NCBI GenBank assembly: GCA_022579005.1
Contig: MU401593.1
Coordinates: 1-32,234 of the forward strand
Source of the DNA: Poronia punctata
Taxonomy: Eukaryota; Ascomycota; Sordariomycetes; Xylariales; Xylariaceae
Direction: 5' to 3'
Length of the DNA: 32,234 nt
Both the position numbers and the translations under genes were made by a program. The notes under the pieces are model-generated. The model saw only the letters and a program-made list of their open reading frames with translations, was not told where the DNA came from and did no database searches. Shown piece after piece: positions 9,526 to 20,196 of the stretch. How positions within the stretch are numbered: the first letter of the stretch is position 1; every line of letters begins with the position of its first letter.

Positions 9526-11031
9526 ATGGCCATAGTCTCTAAAGAAAAGCCCCGCCAGTCACTGACGGTGGTCGACAACCGTACTAACAAGGTGTACGAA
9601 ATCCCCATCAAGAATAACTCGGTGCTTGCTACAGATTTCAAGAAGATCAAGGCCCAGCAAGGGGGTGACCGGCCGGAAGATGAGACTGCTCAGGGGCTGA
9701 GGCTGTACGACCCAGCATACATGAATACGGCCGTGGTGCAGAGCAAAATCACCTACATCAACGGCCAGGATGGTATTCTGCGATATCGCGGCTATCCCAT
9801 CGAGCAGCTCGTCAAGAAAAGCAACTTCCTCGAGACTGCTTTCCTGCTCATCTATGGAGAACTCCCAACTCCCTCACAATCTAACGCTTGGCAAAACGAA
9901 GTCATGCATCACACTTACATCCATTCCGACATCGAGGGCATGTTCAAGTCGTTCCGTTACGACTCGCACCCCATGTCCATGTTGACTTCGGCTTTTGCTA
10001 CCATGGGCGCGTTTGCCCCAGAGGCCAACCCTTCGCTCAAGGGTCAGAAGCTTTACACGAATGCTGCGTCTGGAGATCTGGCATCGCTACAGATCCTAGA
10101 CAAGCAAATTCTGCGCATCATTGGAAAAGCGCCGACTTTGGCTGCCGCATCATATCGGATGCGGCAAGGTCGGCCTTTCAACCGGCCGGCTCAGGGCTTG
10201 TCCTATACCGGCAACTTCCTATATCTACTAGATCACCTTTCGGGCACCGAATACAGGCCCCATCCCGTTCTCGAGAAGGCTCTCGATGCTCTCTTCATCA
10301 TTCATGCCGATCACGAAGTAAACTGCTCGACCGCAACCGTGCTGCAAGTGGGCAGCTCTTTGGTTGATCCGTACAGTGTGGTCTCTGCCGGTTGTGCCGC
10401 ATTATATGGGCCCTCGCACGGTGGTGCATCAGAAAGCGCGATTCGGATGCTGATGGAGATTGGGTCGCCGGAGAACGTACCGGCATTTATGCAAAAGGTC
10501 GAGAAACGGGAACGTGTCCTCGTCGGTTTCGGCCACAGGGTGTACAAAAACGTCGACCCTCGATCGACCGCGATCCGCGAACTGGCCGAAGAGGTATTCA
10601 GTGTCACGGGCCGCAACAAGCTTCTCGACACGGCGCTGACCTTGGCCGACTACGCGCGCAAGAGCGAGTTCATGCGCAGCCGGAATCTCTACCCCAACGT
10701 CGATTTCTACTCTGGCCTGATTTACCAGGCCATGGGCTTCCCGCTCGACTTCTATCCCGTCTTGTTCGCCGTGCCTCGTTGCGTCGGCTGGCTTGCGCAC
10801 TGGCGTCAGATGATGCTCAACCCGTCCGGTGTGAAGATCTGGCGTCCCCGCCAGATATACCTCGGCGAGGGTGAGCGGGAATATGTTGAGGCCGAGAACC
10901 GCAAAGAGAAGGAGGGTGCCGCGCCGTTTGATGCACCGTCGGCCATATTGCATGGAGGGGACAGCAAGAGAAATGCCATGGCTAGTTACAGAGATGAACT
11001 AGGGAGAGCTTGGGGGAAGGCTAAGTTATAA
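9526..11031 (+). CDS. Citrate synthase, GltA-type, predicted peroxisomal
   Basis: A 501-aa intronless protein. It should condense oxaloacetate with acetyl-CoA (or a similar acyl-CoA) to citrate. The catalytic triad of the family is intact: H298 in GPSHGG, H337 in GFGHRVYK, and D393 in NVDFYSG. H263 in HADHEVN is the expected oxaloacetate-binding histidine. The YRGYPIEQL (87-95) and HADHE signatures are those of the bacterial GltA-like class rather than the mitochondrial Cit1 class. There is no mitochondrial presequence, and the last three residues, AKL, form a PTS1 peroxisomal signal. This suggests a peroxisomal isoenzyme serving acetyl-CoA from fatty-acid oxidation or the glyoxylate cycle. 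The N-terminal domain (about 1-60) resembles the GltA beta domain. A 2-methylcitrate synthase activity cannot be excluded from sequence alone. Confidence 0.93.
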   Translation: MAIVSKEKPRQSLTVVDNRTNKVYEIPIKNNSVLATDFKKIKAQQGGDRPEDETAQGLRLYDPAYMNTAVVQSKITYINGQDGILRYRGYPIEQLVKKSNFLETAFLLIYGELPTPSQSNAWQNEVMHHTYIHSDIEGMFKSFRYDSHPMSMLTSAFATMGAFAPEANPSLKGQKLYTNAASGDLASLQILDKQILRIIGKAPTLAAASYRMRQGRPFNRPAQGLSYTGNFLYLLDHLSGTEYRPHPVLEKALDALFIIHADHEVNCSTATVLQVGSSLVDPYSVVSAGCAALYGPSHGGASESAIRMLMEIGSPENVPAFMQKVEKRERVLVGFGHRVYKNVDPRSTAIRELAEEVFSVTGRNKLLDTALTLADYARKSEFMRSRNLYPNVDFYSGLIYQAMGFPLDFYPVLFAVPRCVGWLAHWRQMMLNPSGVKIWRPRQIYLGEGEREYVEAENRKEKEGAAPFDAPSAILHGGDSKRNAMASYRDELGRAWGKAKL

Positions 11032-11554
11032 ATGCTTTTTAAGTTTACTGGCGCATTTCGTTATTCTATCATCCTTTTCATTCCAGTCCATATCCTGTAA
11101 GCATTTGTCCCGGCAAGCGAGAGATTCCCAAGTTATTTGAGTACATACGTGGCCCTTGCTTTTTTGGCTATCTGTTTTAGACAACATGTATATAGATGTT
11201 TATCTCCTACATTAATTCAAACTCAAACCATCGTCCATTGTGTGAACACTTCCACTGTGATCGTAGAGCTTGTATCATCTTCAGTCCGCGCTTTTGGAAA
11301 GAGGCATGAATCCGAAATTCGGGCCCCACGTAATTACAGGGACGACAAGGCCCTGACCGAGTAGCCAGGTACTTGTACTTCAGCCAGGCACCAGACTAGC
11401 AGGTGTTTAGTGCCATGGAGCTACTTGACCAAGTACCATGTACCCACTGTGGATGGAAGGTGGAGCTCTGTGGCCGGTCAGTCTCTGGGTTCCTGGACCC
11501 TTTCAGAGGTCCAAACCGGTCTAAAAGTCCAGCATCATTGTAATGACACGCGAA

Positions 11555-11562
11555 TGACGTCA
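11555..11562. promoter_or_regulatory. Palindromic CRE site TGACGTCA
   Basis: A perfect TGACGTCA bZIP site about 310 nt upstream of the ATG at 11869. An ATGACGT half site follows near 11687-11693. Both are candidate regulatory sites for the mitochondrial coiled-coil gene. Confidence 0.35.
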
Positions 11563-11737
11563 CTAATAGAGATCTGAGAGCAAAATAGACGCATTGTATC
11601 ACTTGAATCGGGCAATTGTCCTCAGGTACCGAGTTGAGGCTCGTCGAAAAACAAAATTAGCGGATCTTTGTTTGCATTGAAATATGATGACGTAGTGTTG
11701 GTGAAACTACTCAAATACAGCTTTGCACTCTCACCCG

Positions 11738-11868
11738 TTTTTTTCCCTTCCACCACTCAACATCAATAAACCACACCTCAATTAACCTCAACAACCAAAC
11801 TATTCATCTATTCCATCACCTCCTCAAAAAATCCTACCTTCCCCTACTACATCCACCGCAATATCACA
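11738..11868 (+). promoter_or_regulatory. Almost G-free leader of the mitochondrial coiled-coil gene
   Basis: This 131-nt stretch directly before the ATG contains a single G on the plus strand. It begins with a T/C-rich tract and continues as CA-rich sequence. Such pyrimidine tracts mark start sites, and G-poor leaders are typical of well-translated fungal mRNAs. The transcription start is inferred, not seen. Confidence 0.5.
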
Positions 11869-13083
11869 ATGAACGTCGCAAGATCTACTGCCCGAACCAG
11901 CGTCGTGCGGTCCGCCCGCGTCGGCCGCACCACACGCTCCGTTCGTTTCCAGTCCACAACCTCGACCACAAGCAATGCTACCAAGCAAGGTAGCTCGCAT
12001 GTCGCTGCTGGTGCCGCGGGCGGTCTAGCAGCCGGTCTGGGTCTCTATGGCTTATATCTGCTGACACCAGCGGGCAAAATGCACCGAACAATCAACAAAG
12101 GCGCAAAGGAGGTCAACGACAAGTACAATGAGGCCGCAAAGAAGATTCAAAGCCAGACACCCGATGCAGATGGTGCGATCAAGTACATGAAGGAATTCGC
12201 CTATTCTTACGTTGCGTGGATACCGGGCGGACGACAATACGTCGACGCCGTTTTCAAAGATGTCGAGACATTGAAGGATAATCACCGGGACGAAGTAAAC
12301 CAAATCGTCAGCGACGCCTACAAACAATTCCAGGACCTCTCCAAGTCAGGTCTTAGCCTCGAGTCGGCCTCCAAAGCTTACAACATCCTGGCAGATGTCG
12401 GAAAGAGATTCGCAGAACTGGCCGGCGATGCTTTAACTGATATCCTCGATAACCATCCCCAAGCCAAGGAGAAGTTTGGCGGAACTATCGACCAGTTGAA
12501 GGAGATGGGCGAAAACTACGGCCCAGAGGCAAACAAGCAGGTTGACGAGACATGGAAGCAGGCCAAGGAGATATTAGCTGGTGGCTTTACCGCAGCCAAT
12601 ATCGACAAGGCGCGCCGCTTGGTAGAGGAAAAGATTCAACAAGTCAAGAAGCTCGGCGACGAGGCATGGAATAAAGGCCTTGAATCAGCCAAGCCCTACC
12701 TAGACAAGAACCCCAAGGTCAAGGAATTGGTCGAGAAGAACGCAGATGCTCTGAAGCAGGGTAACGCGAAAGAGCTCTTCGAGCAAGCCAAGAAGGCCGT
12801 CGAATCAGGCGATCTTGGCGACCTAGAGAAATACGTTGACAAGGCCAAGTCGAAGGGAGAGCAGGCAGCCAGCAGCTTCGGCCTCGATGAATACTTCAAG
12901 ATGATCCCCAGCGGATCAGAGATTCTCGAGAAAGTAAAGCAGCTGAGGGATGTCGCTGAGAACCACAAGGAAGAGGGCGAGAAGCTCCTGAAGGAGACTA
13001 CGGAAGAGCTGAAACAGGTGCTCGATAAGAAGTCGGAGAAGGCAAAAGAGATTGCCGAGAAGGCCAAGAAGGACGCGAAATAA
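11869..13083 (+). CDS. Mitochondrial membrane-anchored coiled-coil (apolipoprotein-like) protein
   Basis: A 404-aa intronless protein. Residues 1-27 form a classic mitochondrial presequence, rich in Arg, Ser and Thr with no acidic residue, and with possible cleavage near RFQS (26-29). A glycine-rich hydrophobic segment with GxxxG-like spacing (45-66) is a likely membrane anchor. The rest (about 72-404) is almost entirely charged amphipathic helix, resembling the apolipoprotein-like long-helix proteins often annotated in ascomycetes, and it ends in a Lys/Glu-rich coiled coil with KKDAK. No catalytic motif is visible. A structural role at the inner mitochondrial membrane is inferred from architecture only; a MICOS-like or lipid-associated role is possible, but no mitofilin signature is seen. 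The CRE-type sites and G-poor leader upstream suggest regulated, strong expression. Confidence 0.8.
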   Translation: MNVARSTARTSVVRSARVGRTTRSVRFQSTTSTTSNATKQGSSHVAAGAAGGLAAGLGLYGLYLLTPAGKMHRTINKGAKEVNDKYNEAAKKIQSQTPDADGAIKYMKEFAYSYVAWIPGGRQYVDAVFKDVETLKDNHRDEVNQIVSDAYKQFQDLSKSGLSLESASKAYNILADVGKRFAELAGDALTDILDNHPQAKEKFGGTIDQLKEMGENYGPEANKQVDETWKQAKEILAGGFTAANIDKARRLVEEKIQQVKKLGDEAWNKGLESAKPYLDKNPKVKELVEKNADALKQGNAKELFEQAKKAVESGDLGDLEKYVDKAKSKGEQAASSFGLDEYFKMIPSGSEILEKVKQLRDVAENHKEEGEKLLKETTEELKQVLDKKSEKAKEIAEKAKKDAK

Positions 13084-13416
13084 TTCCAGGTGGTCGATGG
13101 GGGGGATATTGACCTTACGCGTTACGAGCGACGTTTGTCTGTTTGATGCGACGAGTCAAAGCTGGTTGTACTATACAATGACGAGATTCACGGGCTTGCC
13201 AGCGCCCGACTCATCTGCATACTGTGTCGTTAATTGCATCAGCATTGCCTAGGGAACTAATAGCTAGTAAAATTTATTTTGTTCAGAACATTGTAACACT
13301 ATCACCTATGAAGAGCGTGGTTTTACTGAGACGTAAGTATTCTTAGATACATGTAATTACACGATACACAGATGTAGTCGTATGGTTTCCCCAGATCCCG
13401 CAACTGGCAACACAAG

Positions 13417-13731
13417 CTAAAATCGTCCCGCTAGAGTGCTAATTGCTCGCATGAAATCAGAAACGGCTTTTAGTATATGGAATGATGAGGCCTCCACGAG
13501 CTGCGAAAGGTAATACCTAGATATTGGTTTTGATGTTTTCTCCCAAAAATAATCTTTGCCATCCAAAAGCGTCGATTTGGTTTTACTCGAAAAGCATAGG
13601 CGGAAGTTGTACTCGGCAGAAACGGGACGTACCTTTGGACGTATAACCCCACAAATCATGTTGGCAACGGTCCTAGTTGATAGACTTATCGATAACGGAA
13701 GGTGGCCTATGCCGTCACACTGCACAGTCAT
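13417..13731 (-). CDS. Doubtful hypothetical ORF
   Basis: A 104-aa frame with a true ATG in otherwise empty sequence (13084-13991). It shows no motif, signal peptide or membrane segment, and no recognisable family. The mixed composition is compatible with a small protein, but a frame of this length can arise by chance. It faces away from the GTPase gene and would share its upstream region. Confidence 0.2.
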   Translation of the reverse strand: MTVQCDGIGHLPLSISLSTRTVANMICGVIRPKVRPVSAEYNFRLCFSSKTKSTLLDGKDYFWEKTSKPISRYYLSQLVEASSFHILKAVSDFMRAISTLAGRF

Positions 13732-13991
13732 GGCCTGCGGTTACTGCCACCTTTAAACGGGCTGAAATCGGAACCGACACCGTGTTACTCATCTAGGTTT
13801 CTGATGACTCTACAGGACTCATTGGCATATTTAACATCACGAACCAGCACAAATTGACCTTTCCTCCCCATTATCCTGAAAGCTATTAAATTTGTGCTCT
13901 GTTACCTGCTTCCTCGTGAAACTAGAACTGTTGGCCCCAAATGATCACTCGAATACGAAAATTGGATATATAATCGTGCCAATCAGCAAGT

Positions 13992-16185
13992 ATGACTGGT
14001 AAAGGCCCAGCAAGCAAGCAGACTCCTCATGAGCGCAGGAAAGGCGAAGCAGTATGATATACTAGGATCGAAAAGTCTGATAAGGAGAATCCTTTGCTGA
14101 ATGTTCCGCATAGGCGCTGAGCGATTTCGCCGAGTTCGTCGAAAAGCAACAAGCATTGCGATATCCGAGCACGAAACCCTCAACGTCCAATGCGCCTGGA
14201 AGTGAACACCACGAGGAGCTTGACATTCTCGACTCCCTCAACTTTAACGACTCTGAGCCTCAGATCCCACTCCGTGACCTACTTCTACCATCTGATGACG
14301 AGGACGTCGAAGCGAGCCGAACGAAACTCGTCGAGTACATTTCCAAGCGACTAGCTGAAGGACATGGCGAATTCGTATTGGACCTCGGCTTTGAGTATAG
14401 CGGTGAACCGTGGAAGCTTACTGGCGCCGACTGGCATGGGGCGCTGGCGAGGTTGACAGAGGCTGCTAAGAAGTTGAAAGCCGGCTGCGACGTCCTTCTT
14501 ACGAGAAATCTCGGTGGCCAACTCGAAGCCGAGTCGACGGCGGCTGGCACCGAGAACAAAGGCAAGGACTGCTCTGGCAAGGTTTTAATACGGCGAACCC
14601 CTAGCGCTGTCGAGGAGGTGATTGAAACTCGCATTGCTGTGGTGGGCAACGGTCAGTAACCCTCGTGCAAGTCCAACCAGATGCAGTACTGACACCTCAC
14701 CAGTCGATGCTGGTAAGAGTTCAATGTTGGGTGTGCTTGTTAAAGGTGACCTCGACGATGGTCGTGGCAAGGCGCGTGTCAACCTCTTCCGCCATAAACA
14801 TGAGATCGAAACGGGTCGCACTAGCTCTGTAGGGATGGAGATAATGGGGTTTGATACCATGGGTAACGTAGTTTCATCCGACACGCCGGGCAGAAAGCTC
14901 TCGTGGGAAGAGATTGGTAAACGGAGCGCCAAAGTCATCACCTTCTCCGATCTAGCCGGCCACGAACGTTATCTCAGGACCACCGTCTTTGGCATGCTGT
15001 CGAGCAGTCCGAACTATTGTTTGCTTATGGTTGCTGCTAATAACGGGCTGATCGGAATGAGCAAGGAGCATCTGGGCATTGCACTGGCGCTCAATGTTCC
15101 AATCATGGTAGTCATCACCAAGATTGACATTTGTCCGCCGAATATCCTTCAACAGACTATCCAGCAAATCACCAAAATCCTCAAGTCCCCAGGTGCCAAA
15201 AAGATGCCCATCTTCATCAACAACCGAGAGGAATGCATTGATACTGCGACCCAGTTTGTCAGCCAGAGGATATGCCCCATTTTCCAAGTGTCCAACGTTA
15301 CGGGGAAGAACCTGGACTTGGTGCGGACGTTTTTGAATATCTTGCCCCACCACGGGCGCTACGATTCCGAAGCTCCGTTCGAGTTCCATGTAAACGAGAC
15401 CTTTTCCGTTCCATTTGTTGGCACTGTCGTCAGCGGCATCGTCAAGTCTGGCGTGATTCACGCTGGAGATAATGTACTTATTGGCCCTGATTCACTGGGG
15501 AATTTCACACAAACTAGCAGTAAGTGTTGTAGTTCCATTTCCGTCCCTATCAATCATCATCCAGAAAGGCCCGTCCTTCCAACCCTTGGCCTAGGCCGCT
15601 TTATCTTCAACTATACTTCTGAGGACAGTAGCTGATTCGTCCAATCAAACAGTCAGGTCGATTGAACGCAAGAGGATATCGGTTCCCGCGGCATCAGCTG
15701 GTCAGTCGGCAAGTTTTGCACTGAAGAAAGTGCGGCGAAAAGACGTCAGGAAAGGCATGGTTGTACTGGCGAAAATCGAGGGTCAACCTCCACCCAAGGT
15801 TCACCGAGAATTCATTGCCGAAGTCCTCATTTTATCGCATGCCACTACCATCAAAACCAAATATCAGGCCATGTTGCATGTGGGGCCAGTTTCGCAAACA
15901 TGCGCGATTCTCGACATCGACCGTCCTCTCATTAGGACCGGAGATCGTGCGACAGTCGCGTTCCGCTTTGTGCAACGACCGGAATATCTCGTCCCGGGAG
16001 ATCGGCTGCTGTTCCGTGAAGGTCGGACGAAAGGTTTAGGGATTATTAAAGCCATAGGCTACGATCCCAAACATCCGTTGATGCCCAAGACGGAGGAAGA
16101 TGTGGTCGATGATCCAGAAGAAACCGTCAATAAGCCAGCAGATCAGAGCACGCAAGCGCCTCCTGGTGTCAGTGTCGGCGCATGA
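13992..16185 (+). CDS. GTPBP1/GTPBP2-type translational GTPase (four exons)
   Basis: Exons are 13992-14051, 14114-14651, 14704-15519 and 15653-16185, joining to a 648-aa protein. Introns begin GTATGA, GTCAGT and GTAAGT; the second and third contain CTGAC and CTGAT branch-like sites. Exon 1 encodes only 20 residues (MTGKGPASKQ...), and the first intron is chosen because it restores frame with ALSDFAEFVEK. The second intron interrupts the P-loop: splicing creates GNVDAGKSS (198-206). Further GTPase motifs are DLAGHE (282-287) and TKID (338-341). Domain 2 and 3 beta-barrels follow, with HEMELs typical of EF-Tu-like GTPases such as FVGTVVSGIV and GQSASFALKK. GTPBP1/2 proteins relate to Hbs1/Pelota-like ribosome rescue and to RNA decay in animals; the fungal role is less defined. 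The C-terminus (about 620-648) is acidic and Pro/Gln-rich. Confidence 0.88.
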
Positions 16186-16980
16186 GTTCATCCTACATCC
16201 TTTTTCTGCAACGAAGCCCCCCTGATTTTGTTGTGTGATGCAAAACCTCTATATAGGGGAAGCATAGCATGGTGTTTGATTGGTATTTTCTTTTCCTCCC
16301 ATTTCTACTTTCTACAACGGCATTCTCACCGTCTAGCATGCATGCATTATTAGTTGATACCAGGCCCTAGTGGACGTCATGGAGCGGAGTTTGGCGTCGT
16401 CAAAGATGAGTGAGGGTTCGTACATACCTAGTTTAGCTGCGAAAGAAGGAGCTGATTTTGGGTCCGGGTGGTTGTCGTAACAAGGAGGAAAGTACCTAGT
16501 ATTGGGGATACCCGGATGCAGTGGTGTGTTTGTTTATATTTTCTAGCTTTCGTCACTTAAAAATCATTGATATATCCATTTGTTTCCTTGGTCCTTTTCT
16601 ATACCCATTCTGCGTTCTGTGACGTTGTTTTATTTATTTAGTATTCAAACCAGTCAGGTACTGGGAGCTGCCTTGGAAATGAAATACCTAGCAAGAACAT
16701 CATGTGTCTGTAACGTGTATTATCCACCTCGACCCTCAAGAGCCAAATGGATATACTGCGACGTACTCTATCTAGGTGACAGCTTTCGCAGACGACAACT
16801 GGTCTTTGACATTTAACATCACCACCTAGAAGAATAGAAATACTAGGTACACTTCCAAATACGACCTGATATTTCTAAAGTGTGTATCGTGAGTACGAGC
16901 ACCAGTCCCAATCAACCCATTGCCCATAAACCTATCTAGTGGGAGTGGTCACTTTTACACGGACCAGCTCTCATCTGTTT

Positions 16981-17000
16981 TGAGTGAGTGAGTGAGTGAG
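16981..17000. repeat. (TGAG)5 microsatellite
   Basis: Five perfect copies of TGAG. A GACA tetranucleotide array of about four copies follows at 17184-17200. Confidence 0.9.
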
Positions 17001-17461
17001 CGCGTCCCGGGGTCCAAACTCCGGTCGCATTACCATCTTATTATTAACTTTCAACCCCTTCATACTACCTATTGTAGATATTATTTACTTGTATTTGAAA
17101 GGTGCGAAGTATACCTACGATAAAAGCTGTCAAAGTTATACTGGGTTCATACACAGACACGAACGATAGACACCCGAGGACGAGACAGACAGACAGACAG
17201 TATCTATTCCCAACCTGAGGATATTAACGTGTCTTGGCATTGCTTGCTTTCATAGTATATAGGATTTCTCTTTATGGGATGGATCTGCGTATAAAATTGA
17301 AGAGACATGGATGGGTTTGGAAGGACACACTAGTGGATGCACTATTGGTTGAATATGGGGATTGACAGATGAAGGTGCAGGATGCCTTTAATTCTACCAG
17401 TACGAGTAAGGTACGAGTAGGTACGAGTAGGTAGGCGCTTCAGGCTGGTAACTTGTAAGGG

Positions 17462-17462
<1 letters not shown>

Positions 17463-17501
<39 letters not shown>

Positions 17502-17537
17502 TGTTTTTTTTTTTTTTTTTTTGTTTTGGTGGTGGGT

Positions 17538-17585
<48 letters not shown>

Positions 17586-17634
17586 NNNNNNNNNNGTTCT
17601 TTTTTGTGTGGGGTTCAGGGTTTTAATTTTTCTT

Positions 17635-17673
<39 letters not shown>
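17463..17673. repeat. T and G homopolymers surrounding a 10-N assembly gap
   Basis: A 37-base T run (17463-17499) is followed by a second T run, a GGTGGGTGGG lead-in and 48 consecutive G bases (17538-17585), then ten N (17586-17595), more T-rich sequence and another T run ending at 17673. The N positions mean the true length here is unknown. Long G runs next to a gap often come from sequencing chemistry, so the homopolymers may be partly artefactual. Confidence 0.85.
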
Positions 17674-17677
<4 letters not shown>

Positions 17678-17820
17678 GCTTAATGAATTTTTGGATTGGT
17701 TTGCTTGATTTCAATACAACTAAATAGAGATGTCACAGAAATAAGTAGGTTTCAAATGGTACACCTACACCCTCACACCCTCAGTCTTGAGCTGCGTCTA
17801 CGACAAGTACGATACGAGTA

Positions 17821-17895
17821 CGTGTACGTGTACGTGTACGTATAGGTCACACAAAATCTCAACTCTCGAAAGCAAGCAAGCAAGCAAGCAAGCAA
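17821..17895. repeat. (CGTGTA)3 and (AGCA)6 microsatellites
   Basis: CGTGTA repeats at 17821-17840 and six copies of AGCA at 17871-17895, with unique sequence between them. Confidence 0.85.
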
Positions 17896-18468
17896 AGACC
17901 GGGATCATGGTAGATCATATGCAAGTTACCCACTACCTTGAGATACCTATCCCAAAAGGGGTTACGTCACGGTAGTTGGGTTATAGTGTTGATGTTTAGT
18001 TTCAGCTCAAACTAGAGTAGGTATTAACTATTAAATCCGGCATGTTAAAGAAATAATGTCATTGACGAATGATAGGTGTTGGATATTTAGGTAATCTGTA
18101 TGTACAATGTGTATAATGTTCAAGTTGTCTCCAATAGGTAGGTAGGTCATGTACTGTACACGTAGAAATATTTGATACCTATTCGTGGATAGTAGGTATT
18201 CGTCTCGTAGATCTACGAGTAAACGATATTACGTAGTGGTTCTGGTTCTAATGTAGTTCTGTTTCCATCGGCAAACCCATTTCCTTCCCCTCCTCCCAGA
18301 CTGCCTACCTACGAGTACTCCTATGCTGTGCTTGTTGCCAGAAAACCAGGCTGAATCTCACCATGTTTCCTCGATCTGCCTTGCAGCACTAACCACAGAG
18401 TAGCAAGTCAACATTACGAGTAGGTAAACAAAGGAGAACTCTCATATGTCGACGAACTGATAGAAAGG

Positions 18469-20196
18469 ATGGGACTCATATACAAAGGCCTTGTAATAGT
18501 ATGTATATACCCACGAGACTTTGATCCCTTCAAGTTACCTACGTTGCAAGAAGATATCTAACGTGAGATAGGGCATACTGTATATAATAGGAAATGCCAT
18601 ATATAACCTCTTCCTCCACCCTCTGCGTAAATATCCCGGTCCGATATCCCACCGGGCCTTTTACATACCTCGAGCCTGGCATCTATTCAACGGCACACTC
18701 ACCTTCCACGTCGGCGCTCTTCACCAGAAATACGGCACCGTCGTGCGAATAGCGCCCAACGAGCTCGCGTATGCCAGTCCTCAAGCATGGCACGACATCT
18801 ACGGACACAAGAAGGCAGGCGAGGAAGAATTCCCCAAATCCGACCGTCTATATAAGCTATTTCTCGACCCGCCGAGACACATCATCAACGCCCGACGGCA
18901 GGAACATGGCGCGATACGCCGTCAGCTAGCCCACGGGTTCAGTGCCCGGACCATGGCTGAACAAGCGCCCTTGATCCGTTCCTATGTCGACCTTTTGATC
19001 CAGCGTATCCGGGAAAACTTGGAGAGGGCACCTTCGACGCCGCTGAATATGCGCGATTGGTTGAACTACACCACCTTCGACGTCATCGGCGATCTCGCCT
19101 TCGGCGCGCCCGGCGGCTTCGGCTGTCTCCAGCAGAGCGACTATCACCCGTGGGTGCGTCTGCTCACGGATACGATTCGGGAGAACGCATGTCTGATAGC
19201 TCTTGCCAACATCGGCTTCAGCACCCCGATCCAATGGCTCGGCAAGACTGCCGCGTCCAAGAATACGCAACACCGGGCCGTGGTGAAGGCGAAAGTCCAA
19301 CAGCGTCTAGAGCTGGGTGCTGGGCGGCCCGACTTCATCGACGGCTTGCTGAAGAAGAAAGAGGAGTTGAACTTGGACATCGATCGTCTCACTATGAATG
19401 CGTGCATGTTGGTTATTGCCGGTTCGGAGACCACGGCTACCCTTATGACAGGGGCTTTGTATCTTATTACGAGACATCCCGAGGTCCAGCGAAAGCTTGA
19501 GCACGAGATCCGATCTGCGTTCAAGAGTGAGGATGAGATTCTGCTTAATACTGTCAACGATTTACCGTATATGTTGGCTGTGCTGAACGAGTCCCTGCGG
19601 AGATACCCACCCCTGGCGAGTGGTATGTTGAGAGAGGTTCCCGAAGGTGGTGCAACGGTAGACGGCGATCCATTGCCCGAGGGCGTAAGTTGATTCGTTC
19701 CCACCCACTTTCGGATTTTCCCGGCGAATCCGAAGCTGGCTCTTTAATGCCGGTATAAATGCGAATATCCAAGGCTGACCTTCATCTCCACAGACCGTCG
19801 TTTCCGTCTTCCAGTGGGCCATTAACCATTGGGACAAATACTGGACAGATCCGATGGAATTCAGGCCCGAACGATGGTTAGACGATCCAAAGTACAAGAA
19901 TGATGTACTTGATGCAATGCAAGCCTTCAGCACAGGCCCGCGAAATTGTATTGGGAAGAAGTAAGAACGATCAAACCCTTTCCTCGGCCCATTAGCAGAA
20001 GATCATGTTGAACCACCGTGCTAATGAATGCCATAGCCTCGCCTACGCAGAAATGCGCCTCATAGTCGCCCGCATCATCTTCAACTTCGACATGACCCTA
20101 ACCGAGGAGTGTCGTGATTGGATCGAGGGACAAAAGGCATATGTGATTTGGCATAAACCTCCACTAAACATTCGCTTTAAACCTCGTGTATTCTAA
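18469..20196 (+). CDS. Cytochrome P450, CYP65-like (four exons)
   Basis: Exons are 18469-18498, 18572-19684, 19794-19960 and 20037-20196, joining to 489 aa. Exon 1 encodes ten residues, MGLIYKGLVI; the 73-nt first intron (GTATGT..ATAG, branch CTAAC) joins it in frame to a hydrophobic anchor (to about residue 22) and the Pro-rich hinge HPLRKYPGP. Class II microsomal P450 landmarks are complete: I-helix AGSETT (293-298), ExxR as ESLR (350-353), PERW (406-409), and the haem loop FSTGPRNCIG (426-435) with C433 as the haem ligand. The other two introns start GTAAGT and GTAAGA. Its overall pattern resembles the ascomycete P450s commonly labelled isotrichodermin C-15 hydroxylase-like; substrate is unknown. 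It should be anchored to the endoplasmic reticulum and use NADPH-P450 reductase. No backbone synthase or other cluster gene lies nearby in this window. Confidence 0.92.

Larger units (their letters stand above)
16186..18468. other. Repeat-rich intergenic region
   Basis: No coding frame is supported. It contains several microsatellites, an assembly gap with giant homopolymers, and several TACGAGTA octamers (17401, 17412, 17422, 17813, 18214, 18310, 18415). The right end is the P450 promoter region. Confidence 0.6.

Noticed and set aside
10392..10953. 160-174 aa frames overlapping the citrate synthase gene on both strands
   Set aside because: Shadow frames of a GC-rich coding sequence with intact catalytic motifs in the main frame.
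16463..16484. GTCGTAACAAGG, a string found near the 3' end of small-subunit rRNA
   Set aside because: Only about 12 nt match and the flanking sequence is not rRNA-like; chance similarity.
17394..17727. Open frames on both strands with poly-Lys, poly-Pro, poly-Gly and poly-Phe
   Set aside because: Homopolymer artefacts crossing an N gap.
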